From NCBI GenBank assembly GCA_003427395.1, contig BFEA01000508.1:575476-601147 (forward strand): DNA of 25,672 nucleotides, in the 5' to 3' direction. The first letter of the stretch is position 1. The number at the start of each line of letters is the position of its first letter. This document shows, piece by piece, positions 18,799 through 25,672 of this stretch. Made by a program: the position numbers and the translations under genes. The DNA comes from Chara braunii (Eukaryota; Streptophyta; Charophyceae; Charales; Characeae). The notes under the pieces were generated by a model. That model did no database searches, was not told the DNA's origin, and saw nothing but the letters and a program-made list of their open reading frames with translations.

Positions 18799-19129
18799 TT
18801 CCATTCCTCTCTTTTAACCGTTGTAAAAACTTTTTGAAGTTTTTTCCACTCATCTTTTAAAATGCCTTCATAGCGGATCATTGCTCTGTCTATTTTTGTC
18901 TGTATTTGAGAGGAGAGTGTTCTGCCTATTTTTGTATGTATCTAAGAAGAGGGCAGTTACCTCATTTTCACTGAGGGGATGCTCGCAGTAGGACTTTTTT
19001 ACTTATTTTCTGGACGTAATCACAGTCACATACATCCAGGTCCGGTCATAAATACAGTGAGATATATTTAAGATAGCGCTAGTGTGAGTACGCCCTGAGC
19101 CGGAGATTGCTGAGTATCGGCCTTGCTGC

Positions 19130-19385
19130 ATTACTCACCCCAAGTGAGTTTTGGGATGAGTGACACCACTGCACTCACCCCACTCCTCTGAGAACACCCC
19201 CCCAAAAAAGGGGGGTGAATACTCGCCCTCAAACTTGTGTCACCCCGCCTGCAGCACACCTGTCATGGTGGGTCCTCGTGACCACTCACCATGGTCGGTG
19301 AGCAAGTCCCAACTCATGAGGCTCAGGCACTCACTCGCCCCAAAACCGCATGGGGCCGAATTGTATTCCAGGCCGATACATGCAC
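19130..19385. repeat. Dispersed ACTCACCCC motif region
   Basis: Multiple ACTCACCCC or ACTCGCCCC motifs and one GGTGAG motif, leading into the tandem array that follows. Confidence 0.6.
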
Positions 19386-19890
19386 CGTCGGGGTGAGTAC
19401 ACCACTTCACATCACTCAGCACGTCGCACCGGGCAGGACTTCATAGAGTGAGTTCATTTTCGGGGTAACTGTGTGCAGCGGTGAGGCCATTGGTTAGCTA
19501 CTTACCCGGGGTGAGTACTCACCCCAAGGGATGGGGTGCGGTGAGTAGCGCATGCATCGGGCTGACTACATCACTCACCCCGTGGCACCAGGCTGGACTT
19601 CATGGAGTGAGTTCATTTTCGGGGTAACTGTGTGCAGCGGTGAGGCCATTGGGTAGCTACTTACCTGGGGTGAGTACTCATCCCAAGGGATGGAGTGGGG
19701 CGAGTAGTGCATGCATCGGGCTGAGTACACAACTTCACATCACTCAGCCCGCTGCACCGGGCTGGACTTCATGGAGTGAGTTCGTTTTCGGAGTAAGCGT
19801 GTGCAACGCTGAGGCCGGTGAGGCCTTTGGGTGCCTACTTACTCGGGGTCAGTAGTCACCCCAAGGGATGGGGAGGGGTGAGTACTGCAA
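19386..19890. repeat. Three-copy tandem repeat, unit about 160-170 bp
   Basis: The landmark CTTCAT.GAGTGAGTTC recurs at 19439, 19598 and 19767, spacing 159 and 169. Each unit holds GTGTGCA.CG.TGAGGCC, CTACTTAC and GGGTGAGTACTCACCCC or a variant, an internal palindrome. No open frame is conserved between units. Confidence 0.88.
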
Positions 19891-19902
19891 CGAGCGCATA
19901 CA

Positions 19903-20002
19903 TCCTCGCAGGACATCCGTTAAAATGTGGAACTACACTACATAGAAGATTAGCATGGCCCCAGCGCATTCAAGGATGACATGCACGAATCGAGAAATCA
20001 GA
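19903..20002 (+). pseudogene. U6 snRNA retropseudogene, diverged
   Basis: TCCTCGCAGGACATCCGTTA, then AAATGTGGAACTACACTACA, TAGAAGATTAGCATGGCCCC, AGCGCATTCAAGGATGACAT and GCACGAATCGAGAAAT. The ACAGAGA box is disrupted and there are small insertions. No clear tail remains. It abuts the tandem repeat. Confidence 0.82.
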
Positions 20003-20159
20003 AATTTATTGCTCAGTCTCTCCAGTCTCCTCTCTGGCAGTATTGCAGCTCAGCTGTTCTGGCCTACAGAGGGGAGCTCAGACTTGCGCTTTTGCTGATG
20101 CTGGGAGCGTCTGACTTTTCCACACTCTGGATGACCGCGAGAGCACACAACCACATTCC

Positions 20160-20232
20160 TGCCCCTCTCTTCTCAGCTAATGATCGCTGTTAAACTCGTG
20201 CCCCTCTCTTCTTGGCCAATGATCGCTGTTAT
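20160..20232. repeat. Short tandem duplication, unit about 37 bp
   Basis: GCCCCTCTCTTCT..GC.AATG followed by ATCGCTGTTA occurs twice in succession. Confidence 0.7.
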
Positions 20233-20827
20233 TAGACCTGAAGGGCGAATCGCTCCATCCACCATAGCCTGGAGGTTGCATTGCCACCACAGATACTCCT
20301 CAGAGCCACCATAGCCACAGAAGTTCACCTTGTTGCTGGTTCATTACTGAACAGAGACCGTGAGCAAAGCCACAGTTCCACTTGCGAGAGGATGCTGTCC
20401 TGTTTCCTGTTTGTTTCACATGCTAAATGGAGACTCGTGCACATTGTGCCAGCTAGCTATTCACAGTCACTGTTGCTGTCACCAGCTAATGCTTGTGGCA
20501 GAACACCACACACGGTGAGGACAACAGCAAAAATAAAACCCTTGAAAAAGAAACAACTATCAGTCCTCCATGCTACATAAAAAGAGGTGCTCTCTAGTAT
20601 ATACGAAAAGTACTATATACGAAAAGCCTAAACTTCCTGTCCCTTGGTTAGCAAGCGGCCAACCAACCATCTGCCAAAAAGGCCAAGAAACGACTGACCT
20701 ATTGAGCTTAAAACAAGACAAAGACATATACCAAACAAAAACAACATTACCATCTTCACCCGAATTGAAGCGGTTTTCACCTTTTAGTAGTAGCGGATGC
20801 AGTACCCAGGGTTCGATCCCTAGACCT

Positions 20828-21614
20828 CACCCTACCCATGTACAGTATCTGTATAGATCCCGAGAGTTGAACCTGTGACCTGTGTATTCGTAGACAGTTG
20901 GTAGGTCTGTCGTAGGTCCATAGGCAGCAGGGGTTCGATCTGTAGGTCTATAGCGTAGAAGTCTTAGTGAGTTCCGGAAGCTTAGCTGTAGACCTTCTAG
21001 AGGGTAGGCAAGTGGGCAAGTGGTCAAGTGGCGAGGCAAGTGGTGGACTAAACTGCAGTGCAACAGCAGTACAACATCGGTAGGATAGCGGTGAGTCCAC
21101 AGTCAGTCAGCGGAAGGTCCAGTCAGTCCCAGTCCGGTCCAGCAAGTACCACAGGGGGACTGTGAGCACCATGGGCCGATGGCAAAGGGCAGACCAACGA
21201 GTTTCTGAAGTGTAAACCAAGAGGCAGCGCCCAGCCTTTTATTCATTCTTGCGTGAGACATGCGGAAGCGCTGCCCCAGCGACTTGTGCAAGGAGGTCTG
21301 CAGATGAGCCCGGAGGACGCAGTGGGCAAGAGAGGAGTTAGTATAGCGATAGGTTAGAGGCAGCGATAGCTGCCATAGCTGTAGTTAGTAGAGAGTGCGT
21401 GTATTCGAGTGTTAGAGTGATGCGTGTGGGATATCCAGGGTGATCCAGTGTGTAGTGAACAGTGAGTTGTTGGGCGCTAAGTCGCCATAGCCAATTGAGA
21501 GTGAACTCATATCTGGAAGCCATATCTCTGAGTTTCGTTTGGGCGCATGTCGCCAGTTTGCTGCGTTGCTGTTTACATGCATGAAAAGTGTGTTTGAGAA
21601 CGAGTCTGATTGCA
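20828..21614 (+). repeat. Dispersed repeat, copy B
   Basis: Second copy of the repeat at 4539-5436, in the same orientation and shorter by about 110 bp. Box-like ACAGTTGGTAGG and GGGGTTCGATCTGTAG are retained. A further perfect box B-like GGGTTCGATCCC lies just upstream at about 20808. It ends at GAGTCTGATTGCA, directly followed by a hairpin MITE. Confidence 0.85.
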
Positions 21615-21706
21615 GAATAGAACACCCAGTCATTATTATAGCTGTATTTGGTGCAACTTTCGGTCTGGATGCCTCAATAATGGCCAGGGGATCTATTCCG
21701 GTGAAG
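21614..21706. mobile_element. Hairpin MITE of the TCATTATAGCTG family
   Basis: GAATAGAACACCCAGTCATT, ATAGCTGTATTTGG, ACTTTCGGTCTGGATGC and TAATGGCCAGGGGATCTATT follow the order of the copy at 8462-8550 but with decayed arms. Confidence 0.75.
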
Positions 21707-22152
21707 ACGATAGGAATGGATTGAATGATATATGTCAATCTGAGATGCACCGGGACTACCTGAAAAGCAGAGTCCAGGGGCACTCTATTTCCAACTACCT
21801 GTGAGACGGAATTACTTATACCTTCAATTAGTTCGTTCGAGGGGGGTGGAAGACTCGAGAGATCAGTGAGGGATGCTGTTGTGTTCAAGATCACATTGGA
21901 GCCTGACTGAGATATGCAGGGCCCAAGTGGGGGAAACAGGTGAAAAGTTGTTGGTTTTTTTTTCCCCACGTTGCACTGATCGCAGTGCAAGGCCACTATG
22001 AGAGTGGTGGTGAGGTGAAAAGTGGGATGCGGGGTTAGGCAGTTGCAATTTGTGGGCCAAGTGTAGATTAAGATGAAGGGACTGAAATGTGACTGGATGG
22101 TCTTGCACACCCATTTAGGGCCCTGAGGACTTGAAAGAGCTGGCTGGTGCAT
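21707..22152 (-). other. Possible coding segment in a 246-codon open frame, unassigned
   Basis: A minus-strand frame runs from an ATG at 22152 to 21412. Its last part lies in repeat copy B and the MITE; only 22152-21707 is unique. It contains SGSNVILNTTASLTDLSSLP preceded by an acceptor-like ATATCTCAG. No domain is recognised. It could be an exon of an unseen gene or a chance frame. Confidence 0.25.
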
Positions 22153-22161
22153 GCATTATTG

Positions 22162-22231
22162 CTAAGAGCCAAATAGTGACAGAATAGTGACAGCAGTCAC
22201 TCTCAAACTGCTGTCAGTATTTGGCTCTTAG
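22162..22231. mobile_element. 70-bp MITE with 21-bp inverted ends
   Basis: Begins CTAAGAGCCAAATAGTGACAG and ends with its reverse complement, with one mismatch. A nested inverted repeat (GACAGCAGT, ACTGCTGTC) fills the centre. Confidence 0.8.
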
Positions 22232-22483
22232 TAACTGCTGGGTAAGCAGAGCAAGGATGCTGGCTGGTCGTAGGCCACAATTATTTTCTTGATTTTGGTC
22301 ATCTGCTTGCATCTGGATTCAAGCTTGGGTCTGTATTTCAACAGTTCATGGGTGTAGCACCAGCTGAGATAGGCCCTGTCGTGAACCACAATGATTTTCT
22401 TTCTTTACCTTTTGACTAGCGAGTATATTTTCACCACTGGATGGACGTTGGCACGTTGCCACACCAGTTTTCAGTATAAGGTT

Positions 22484-22541
22484 AGACTATATATCGTCAA
22501 AATTACCGGTCAGCTCCGTTTGACGACATATATATATATAT
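22484..22541. mobile_element. Minimal (TA)n-inserted element, ends only
   Basis: TATATATCGTCAAAATTACC then GGTCAGCTCCGTTTGACGAC: just the two complementary ends of the family, within TA-rich flanks. Confidence 0.6.
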
Positions 22542-22950
22542 ACAGCCCCTCGTTTGTTGTCCTCTTCTCCCTCTCTGCCTACGGTTTACCGGGCAGTTCT
22601 ATTTGACGATATATATATATATCGTCACAAACAGAACTGCCCGGTAAAACCGTAGGCAGAGAGAGAGAAGAGGACAACAAACGAGGGGCTGTGACAAACT
22701 GTTTCGTCGGAGTTTCACCGACTCATCAGGAGGCTGAACCCTCAACAGTCTGCAGAATCCCCTCACTGATTACACTGTAAATGATAATCTACCTTAACCA
22801 AAATCAAAGTAGACTATCACTCACCCACACCAGATGGAAAACTCTACAGACTGTCGGTTCACACCCCATCACAAGCCAGCAAAACATCCACGAAACAAAG
22901 AAAGGTCTGTCACAGCCAAAAAATACACTCCAGACACGCCGCTGGCACTA
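22542..22950 (-). mobile_element. Hammerhead-bearing (TA)n element, copy 1
   Basis: On the minus strand, in order: a roughly 200-base leader (22950-22754), the ribozyme (22753-22694), a 3' block with ACAGCCCCTCGTTTGTTGTC and ACCGGGCAG, then TA repeats near 22615. A second, inverted 3' block occupies 22542-22610, making a palindrome of about 72-bp arms around the TA centre. Non-coding. The repeat continues into the next copy. Confidence 0.8.
22694..22753 (-). ncRNA. Type III hammerhead ribozyme, intact
   Basis: Minus strand 5' to 3': stem III strand GCAGACTGT, cleavage-site T, stem I hairpin GAGG-GTTCAG-CCTC, core CTGATGA, stem II GTCGG-TGAAACT-CCGAC, core GAA, stem III strand ACAGTTTGT. Stem III pairs over 9 positions (two G-U), stem I over 4 and stem II over 5. 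All conserved core bases are present (C3 U4 G5 A6, G8 A9, G12 A13 A14, A15.1-U16.1, H17). Predicted cleavage is after the U complementary to 22744. Stem III open with I and II closed defines type III, the topology of plant retrozymes and many viroids. Activity is inferred from sequence only. Confidence 0.88.
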
Positions 22951-23137
22951 GACGGTTTACCGGGCAGTTCTATTTGTGACGATATATATCGTCACAAACA
23001 GAACTGCCCAGTAAACCGTAGGCAGAGAGAGAAGAGGACAACAAACGAGGGGCTGTGACAAACTGTTTCCTCGGAGTTTCACCGACTCATCAGGAGGCTG
23101 AACCCTCAACAGTCTGCAGAGTCCCCTCACTGATTAT
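22951..23137 (-). mobile_element. Hammerhead-bearing (TA)n element, copy 2 (leader truncated)
   Basis: On the minus strand: a short leader remnant (23137-23118), the ribozyme (23117-23058), and the 3' block (23057 to about 22987) ending in TA. A partial inverted 3' block (ACGGTTTACCGGGCAG, then TTCTATTTGTGACG) runs from about 22953 to 22980. Same orientation as copy 1, so the two ribozymes are in tandem. Confidence 0.8.
23058..23117 (-). ncRNA. Type III hammerhead ribozyme, one stem II mismatch
   Basis: Identical in layout to 22694-22753, with stems I and III and both core motifs intact. The last stem II base before GAA is G instead of C, breaking the pair next to the core (GTCGG against CCGAG). 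Activity is probably reduced. Confidence 0.82.
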
Positions 23138-23279
23138 ATATATCGTCAAATATATATATATCCTCACAAACAGAACTGCCCGGTAAACTGTAGGCAGAGA
23201 GAGAGAAGAGGACAACAAACGAGGGGCTGTGACAAACTGTTTCGTCGGAGTTTCACGGACTCATCAGGAGGATATATAT
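23138..23279 (-). mobile_element. Hammerhead-bearing (TA)n element, copy 3 (truncated at adapter)
   Basis: The 3' block (about 23160-23230) and the ribozyme 3' half (23231-23270), with CTGATGA, GTCCG-TGAAACT-CCGAC and GAAAC. It breaks off inside stem I at a TA run and then the adapter, so this copy cannot cleave as assembled. Confidence 0.75.
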
Positions 23280-23317
23280 CTGTCTCTTATACACATCTAG
23301 ATGTGTATAAGAGACAG
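23280..23317. other. Tn5/Nextera mosaic-end dimer (sequencing adapter artefact)
   Basis: Exact CTGTCTCTTATACACATCT (23280-23298) followed by its exact reverse complement (23299-23317). This 38-base palindrome is the Nextera mate-pair junction adapter, not genomic DNA. Sequences on its two sides come from the ends of a circularised fragment and need not be adjacent in the genome. Confidence 0.97.
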
Positions 23318-23880
23318 ATATATATATGGTCACATGATATCAGAGCGCCGAAGCGAAAAACGAAAGAAAACAAGGAAAACAAGAAAAACTTAATTCATTT
23401 TTAATCTTCGTCCTTACAACTCCCCCTGTTCAGAACCTCTTGCATACAAGGCCGCCCACGTGGATGTAGGTTGAGCGGCGGCTGCCCCCACCCCCGTGTG
23501 TCATATCGACCCACTTGCACACAGCCAAAAGGCAAAGAGGCAAAGAGGCAAAGAAAAGAGGAAGGGAACAGCCAAATAATACAGAACAGGGGGCAACAAA
23601 ACAGATCCCAGATGACAAGTTCCACATGCTAGCAGCGGCCCTGCCCACAGGCCAAACGACGGGACAAGACCAACCAGGATGTCAAGCATTCTTGTCTGAA
23701 AAAAAAATCAAAAAGAACCCGGAGGACAGGTATAAAAAAGCAATCCTGGGTGATGATTCCCACATGCAAGCACCGTCCCGCTTTCCAAAAGGCCGAACAA
23801 CGGGAAACAACCGACCAGGATGCCAAAACAATAAAAAGGCCGGATGACGGTCCCATATATTTATATCGTCAAACAGAGCG
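23318..23880 (+). mobile_element. Left part of a long (TA)n-inserted element
   Basis: ATGGTCACATGATATCAGAG then CCCCCTGTTCAGAACCTCTT, GGCCGCCCACGTGGATGTA and CGACCCACTTGCACACAGCC match 7866-8006 and 11656-11915. It is followed by two related segments (CAGGCCAAACGACGGGACAA near 23647; AAGGCCGAACAACGGGAAAC near 23790), a tandem or ancient internal duplication. Its right limit is unclear. Confidence 0.65.
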
Positions 23881-23895
23881 GCCCGGTATATATAT

Positions 23896-24475
23896 AAACA
23901 GTTTGTCACAGCCCTTCGGTTAGTTGTCCTCTTCTCCATCTCTGCCTAGGGTTTACCCGGCAGCTCGGTTTGACTACATGTATATCGTCAAACCGAGCTG
24001 CCCGGTAAACAGTAGGCAGAGAGGGAGAAGAGGACAACAAACGAGGGGCTGTGACAAACTGTTTCGTCCGAGTTTCACCGACTCATCAGGAGGCTGAACC
24101 CTCGACAGTCTGCAGAATCCCCTAACTGACTACACTGTAAGTGATAATAATCCACCTTAACCCCGGATGTGGTTAAGCATCAACGACTGCCCGACAACTG
24201 ATAACCTGAGGTGGTGGGGACCACCAACCACTGCCCTCAAGGTACCTGTAACGAAAACCAAAGCAGACTATCGCTCACCCACACCAGATGGAAAACTCTA
24301 CACACTGTCGGTTCACACCCCATCACAAGCAACAACCAAGCAAAACACCCACGAAACAAAGAAAGGTCTGTCACAACCAAAAAATACACTCCAGACACGC
24401 CGCTGGCACGAAGGCACAGCATGGCCGCGTAGTGACAGCCCCTACCACTGCCGCTCGACCTGACCGGAGGGGAAA
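23896..24475 (-). mobile_element. Hammerhead-bearing (TA)n element, copy 4, longest leader
   Basis: On the minus strand: a TA run (24497-24475), a leader of about 360 bases (24474-24114), the ribozyme (24113-24054) and the 3' block to a TA/TG centre at about 23978. An inverted 3' block at 23896-23977 includes AAACAGTTTGTC, so the palindrome reaches into ribozyme stem III. The leader matches copy 1 with an extra stretch of about 100 bases (24160-24250). Confidence 0.8.
24054..24113 (-). ncRNA. Type III hammerhead ribozyme with GTC cleavage site
   Basis: Same layout as 22694-22753, but the cleavage triplet is GTC instead of GTT, the commonest natural form. Stem II reads GTCGG against CGGAC with one internal G-G mismatch. 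Predicted cleavage is 3' of the C complementary to 24104. Confidence 0.8.
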
Positions 24476-24520
24476 ATATATATATATATATATATGGCAG
24501 CTCTTTTTGACGATATATAC
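24475..24520 (+). mobile_element. Element 3'-end fragment in (TA)n
   Basis: A TA run (24477-24495), then GGCAGCTCTTTTTGACGATA, the family's 3' terminus truncated on its left. Confidence 0.65.
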
Positions 24521-24598
24521 CTTTACCTCAGGTGAAAGGCCGGAAGCCTCATACATACATGTAGATCCAATCAATAATCTCTCGACGACCGTCTTCCA

Positions 24599-24705
24599 CC
24601 CCCGAATAGAGTGCACAGACATTATGCGCTGTATCTAGTCCCTCTAGTCTGAAAAGTACCCCAAGTACAGCTATAATGTCTGTACCGGACGTTTTATTCG
24701 GGTGA
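24599..24705. mobile_element. Hairpin MITE of the CCCCGAAT family
   Basis: The left end CCCCGAATAGAGTGCACAGA and right end GTCTGTACCGGACG then TTTTATTCGGG are imperfect inverted repeats. The internal ACAGCTATAATGTCTGTAC matches the family's TCATTATAGCTGTATTT arm. Confidence 0.75.
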
Positions 24706-24734
24706 ACTTGATAAGAGCCAGTCGAGCGCCGCTC

Positions 24735-24845
24735 GACCTATGTACTAGGCAGGCTCTCCACCTACTACTGTTTCTAGAAAAATGCCTGCCTTCTTCTTCA
24801 AAAAAAAAAAAAAAAAAAAACGCCTGCCTACATGACATAGGTTTC
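24735..24845. repeat. Small inverted-repeat element with A20 run
   Basis: CCTATGTACTAGGCAGGC and GCCTGCCTACATGACATAGG are imperfect complements. GTTTCTAGAAAAATGCC occurs directly at about 24769 and 24841. A20 lies at 24801-24820. Confidence 0.5.
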
Positions 24846-25032
24846 TAGAAAAATGCCCGAGGGCCCATGGTGTTTGCTTCGTTCGTACACTTCCCACGCC
24901 CGTCTTTCCTATTTCCCAATACATTCCTGGATTGGCAATAATGCCTCGCTGTTTTTTTTTTGTTTTTTTTTTTTCAATGCCTTGGTGTTCGTCTGCTTGC
25001 TGTCTCCGGTGTTCATGCGCGTCCTACCGTCT

Positions 25033-25335
25033 TCCCCCGAACGCAATCCACCGTCATCTTTTTTATTTTTTTCCCCAAAATCTATGCACCTATATTCTTC
25101 TCTCAATTTCACCTCTTACTACCTACCTACCTACCTACCTACCTACCTACCGATACTCCTAAAAGCCTATATAGAGGGGACCCCTGTAAGCATAGCTACC
25201 TCTCACAATCAAGGGGATGCATGTTGACCCCCCTTGATTGCAGCCTGAGAGGCCATCCTGAATCTGTCCAGCCCATCTTTCTGCACTTCCCGGTTCGACA
25301 CAGCCATTATGAGGGTGTGCGTTGTATTCGGGGGC
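25033..25335. mobile_element. Larger MITE of the CCCCCGAA family
   Basis: The left end CCCCCGAACGCAATCCACCG and right end GTGTGCGTTGTATTCGGGGG are diverged inverted repeats. Inside are a (CTAC)n run at about 25120-25150 and a hairpin, CAATCAAGGGG with CCCCTTGATTG, at 25206-25240. Confidence 0.6.
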
Positions 25336-25420
25336 AGCCGACCCATGCGATTTCACCATGCCAGGGAGGCCCGGAACACAACGCACGCTCATCCTGCACC
25401 TATCCGTCTTCTCGGTCCGG

Positions 25421-25672
25421 TACAGAGTACGTCGTATTCAGCGTTGGAAGCGGGGTACAGAGTACGTCGTATTCAGCGTTGGAAGCGGGGTACAGAGTAC
25501 GTCGTATTCAGCGTTGGAAGCGGGGTACAGAGTCCGTCGTATGCACGCTCATCCTGAACCTATCCGTATTCTCGGTTCGGTACAGAGTACGTCGTATTCA
25601 GCGTTGGAAGCGGGGCAGAGTACGTCGTATGCACGCTCATCCTGAACCTATCCATCTTCTCGGTCCGGTACA
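25421..25672. repeat. 35-bp minisatellite with higher-order variant
   Basis: The unit TACAGAGTACGTCGTATTCA plus GCGTTGGAAGCGGGG starts at 25421, 25456, 25491 and 25526. It is then interleaved with a GCACGCTCATCCTGAACCTA block of about 45 bp. It continues past the window end. Apparent frames in it repeat the unit and are not genes. Confidence 0.9.

Noticed and set aside
22500-24500. CRISPR-like array
   Set aside because: The repeats are long, inverted and unevenly spaced, the centres are TA microsatellites, and no unique spacers or cas genes occur in this eukaryotic context.
25322-25645. 107-codon repetitive protein
   Set aside because: It is a translation of the 35-bp minisatellite. Because 35 is not a multiple of three, each unit shifts frame.

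Overview
The window looks like nuclear DNA of a eukaryote. It holds one protein gene split into short exons by long GT-AG introns, several U6 snRNA-derived retrocopies, tRNA-derived SINE-like repeats, MITE-like elements and abundant microsatellites. There is no compact, bacterial-style coding. I cannot name the organism. A protist or algal genome (for example a chromerid/alveolate or a stramenopile) is a guess, not a result.

Left half (about 0.6-12.8 kb, minus strand): a calpain-family cysteine protease gene, most like the CAPN5/TRA-3 type. I could place seven exons with matching intron phases: 12822-12721, 10564-10377, 9238-9092, 6322-6232, 4285-4075, 2522-2482 and 653-579. Together they give 285 in-frame residues with the catalytic Cys, His and Asn in the right order. 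The N-terminal exon(s) and the C-terminal part after residue 285 were not found; the 3' end probably lies beyond the window start. The six introns (1.1-2.8 kb) are filled with mobile and simple repeats: a purine/pyrimidine tract, a decayed U6 copy, a 0.9-kb dispersed repeat, microsatellites, MITEs, a SINE-like element and two copies of a (TA)n-inserted element.

Right half (about 12.9-25.7 kb): no convincing gene. It contains U6 retrocopies with A-rich tails, SINE-like sequences, a second copy of the dispersed repeat, a roughly 165-bp tandem repeat rich in the motif GGTGAGTAC, and a cluster (22.5-24.5 kb) of elements inserted in (TA)n.

Most interesting: the elements at 22.5-24.5 kb carry a type III hammerhead ribozyme on the minus strand. 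One copy (22694-22753) has every core base and all three stems. Two further full-length copies each have one stem II mismatch, and a decayed copy lies in the first mapped calpain intron. They resemble retrozymes in carrying a type III hammerhead on a short non-coding repeat, but differ in sitting in (TA)n and in having palindromic tail-to-tail junctions.

Caution: positions 23280-23317, inside this cluster, are an exact Tn5/Nextera mosaic-end dimer (the mate-pair junction adapter). This is an assembly artefact, so the order of elements across it cannot be trusted.
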